A model generated the notes under the pieces. That model was not told where the DNA came from, did not search any database, and saw only the letters and a list, made by a program, of their open reading frames with translations. Of a stretch of 6,024 nt of DNA, positions 5,703 through 6,024 are shown in pieces (position 1 is the first letter of the stretch; each line of letters begins with the position of its first letter). Source of the DNA: Deltaproteobacteria bacterium. Its GTDB lineage: Bacteria > Desulfobacterota > Desulfobacteria > Desulfobacterales > Desulfatibacillaceae. The stretch spans positions 1-6,024 of the forward strand of contig JAFDHW010000162.1 in NCBI GenBank assembly GCA_019308705.1. The letters are read 5' to 3'. Both the position numbers and the translations under genes were made by a program.

Positions 5703-5798
5703 TTAGCCTTTTCGCCTTTGGTGGCGGGTCCTGGCCAGCAACTTGCGGTGCTTGTGCTTGCGCATCTTTTTGCGACGTTTCTTGATCACGCTGCCCAA
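5703..5798 (-). CDS. bS22/mS38-like small ribosomal protein (AURKAIP1/COX24 domain), 31 residues
   Basis: The product starts MGSVIKKRRKKMRKHKHRK and ends LLARTRHQRRKG. This is the conserved core of the AURKAIP1/COX24 family, seen in mitochondrial mS38 and in the about 33-residue mycobacterial 30S protein bS22. It should be a very basic peptide buried in 16S rRNA near the decoding side of the small subunit. The location is inferred from those homologues. The start is TTG (5798-5796), chosen because AGGAGGTGAT, essentially a complete anti-16S match, sits immediately upstream with a 7-base spacer from AGGAGG, and because it yields the family's exact N-terminus. The stop is TAA at 5705-5703. A GTG three codons further in is the next choice but has no such ribosome site. 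It is below most gene-finder length limits and overlaps a spurious plus-strand ORF. It faces hflC and shares its terminator. Confidence 0.93.
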   Translation of the reverse strand: MGSVIKKRRKKMRKHKHRKLLARTRHQRRKG

Positions 5799-5802
5799 GT
5801 CA

Positions 5803-5812
5803 TCACCTCCTC
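5803..5812 (-). promoter_or_regulatory. Near-perfect Shine-Dalgarno deciding a TTG start
   Basis: On the minus strand AGGAGGTGAT precedes the TTG at 5798. It complements the 3' end of 16S rRNA along its full length and is the strongest ribosome site in the window. Just upstream lies a short perfect inverted repeat, ATTTG-GT-CAAAT (5822-5833), of unknown meaning. I see no convincing -35/-10 for this gene; a TTGACC (5833-5828) is too close to the start to be its -35. Confidence 0.8.
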
Positions 5813-5852
5813 TGCCAAGGAATTTGGTCAAATCCACAAACCCGGCGGGCCG

Positions 5853-5877
5853 AAAAAAACGCCCCGGCCTGCCGGGG
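5853..5877 (-). terminator. Rho-independent terminator, minus strand, for an upstream unit to the right
   Basis: On the minus strand CCCCGG (5877-5872), loop CAGG, and CCGGGG (5867-5862) are followed after two bases by seven T (5859-5853). It would end transcription coming from beyond 5877. No clear gene lies between it and the window edge, so it belongs either to a gene outside the window or to an RNA made from the palindrome region. It also insulates the small ribosomal protein gene, which must then have its own promoter between about 5853 and 5812. Confidence 0.75.
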
Positions 5878-5924
5878 AAGTTTGGCGGAAAAGAACGGAA
5901 GGAAATTTTTACCCGGATTATTCA

Positions 5925-6020
5925 CGAGTTCGATTCGCGCGAGAGCAAGGAAGGAGGAGGGAAGCTGTACTTTTGTACCGCGACCGCCTCCTGACGCAGC
6001 TATCGCGTGAATCGGGCTCG
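5925..6020 (+). repeat. 96-bp interrupted palindrome / long hairpin element
   Basis: Arms 5925-5946 and 5999-6020 pair at 21 of 22 positions if read as plus-strand RNA: 18 Watson-Crick pairs, three G-U wobbles and one mismatch (5943/6002). The centre of the arms (5972.5) is exactly the centre of a second hairpin, GTAC-TTTT-GTAC (5967-5978), so the whole block is one symmetric element. Between arm and tip, the left side is an unbroken 18-base purine run (5947-5964) and the right side contains GCCTCCT, which can pair with AGGAGG in a slightly shifted register. It could be a repetitive palindromic element, a structured RNA or a cruciform-forming site. The window ends four bases after it, so its outer limit is uncertain. 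It is not a tRNA. Confidence 0.65.
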
Positions 6021-6024
6021 CCGG

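Noticed and set aside
5928..5936. GTTCGATTC resembling a tRNA T-loop
   Set aside because: The flanking bases cannot form a 5-bp T-stem and there is no acceptor or anticodon arm; these bases are part of the long palindrome arm.
5743..5994. Plus-strand ORF of 83 codons at the right end
   Set aside because: Its start is antisense to the bS22-like gene and it runs through a terminator and the palindrome; no domain or ribosome site.
5925..6024. SRP RNA, tmRNA, 6S or RNase P RNA at the right end
   Set aside because: None of the conserved motifs I know for these RNAs is present in the visible part.

Overview
The window is GC-rich, tightly packed chromosomal DNA of ordinary housekeeping character. 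It fits a high-GC Desulfobacterota (former Deltaproteobacteria). The reasons are the Ser/Thr kinase fused to a cyclic-nucleotide domain, the HPF-cold-shock fusion, the DUF721/DciA gene, the classic hflK-hflC pair and a tiny AURKAIP1/COX24-type ribosomal protein. This placement is inferred from gene content and codon use, not from a marker gene. I see no transposase, phage gene, CRISPR array, rRNA or tRNA.

Layout, left to right. (1) Minus strand, cut by the left edge: a Ser/Thr protein kinase followed by a cyclic-nucleotide-binding domain. Its 5' end looks frame-disrupted at a T6 run. (2) About 390-480 bases without a convincing gene (1171/1262-1651). They hold a Fur-box-like palindrome, strong but orphan Shine-Dalgarno/ATG pairs and a good minus-strand intrinsic terminator, and could be a small iron-regulated transcript. 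(3) Minus strand: an HPF/RaiA ribosome-hibernation domain fused to a cold-shock domain, then (upstream on the same strand) a TrmN6/YfiC-type methyltransferase and a DUF721/DciA gene. The last two are separated by 2 bp and driven by a near-consensus promoter whose start point falls on the dciA ATG. (4) A 156-bp divergent intergenic region. (5) Plus strand: hflK-hflC with an ATGA overlap, ending at a strong bidirectional terminator. (6) Minus strand: a 31-codon bS22/mS38-like ribosomal protein gene with a TTG start and a very strong Shine-Dalgarno. It converges on hflC and shares the terminator. (7) The right end carries another minus-strand terminator and a 96-bp interrupted palindrome that may continue past the window edge.

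Functional themes. HflK and HflC form the membrane complex that surrounds the FtsH protease. DciA loads the replicative helicase. Three products touch the translation apparatus (HPF-CSD, bS22-like protein, tRNA-methyltransferase family). The kinase is a signalling protein likely to respond to cyclic nucleotide. Apart from dciA with the methyltransferase and hflK with hflC, the genes appear to be independent transcription units. The least explained parts are the Fur-box/terminator block at 1441-1659 and the palindrome at 5925-6020.
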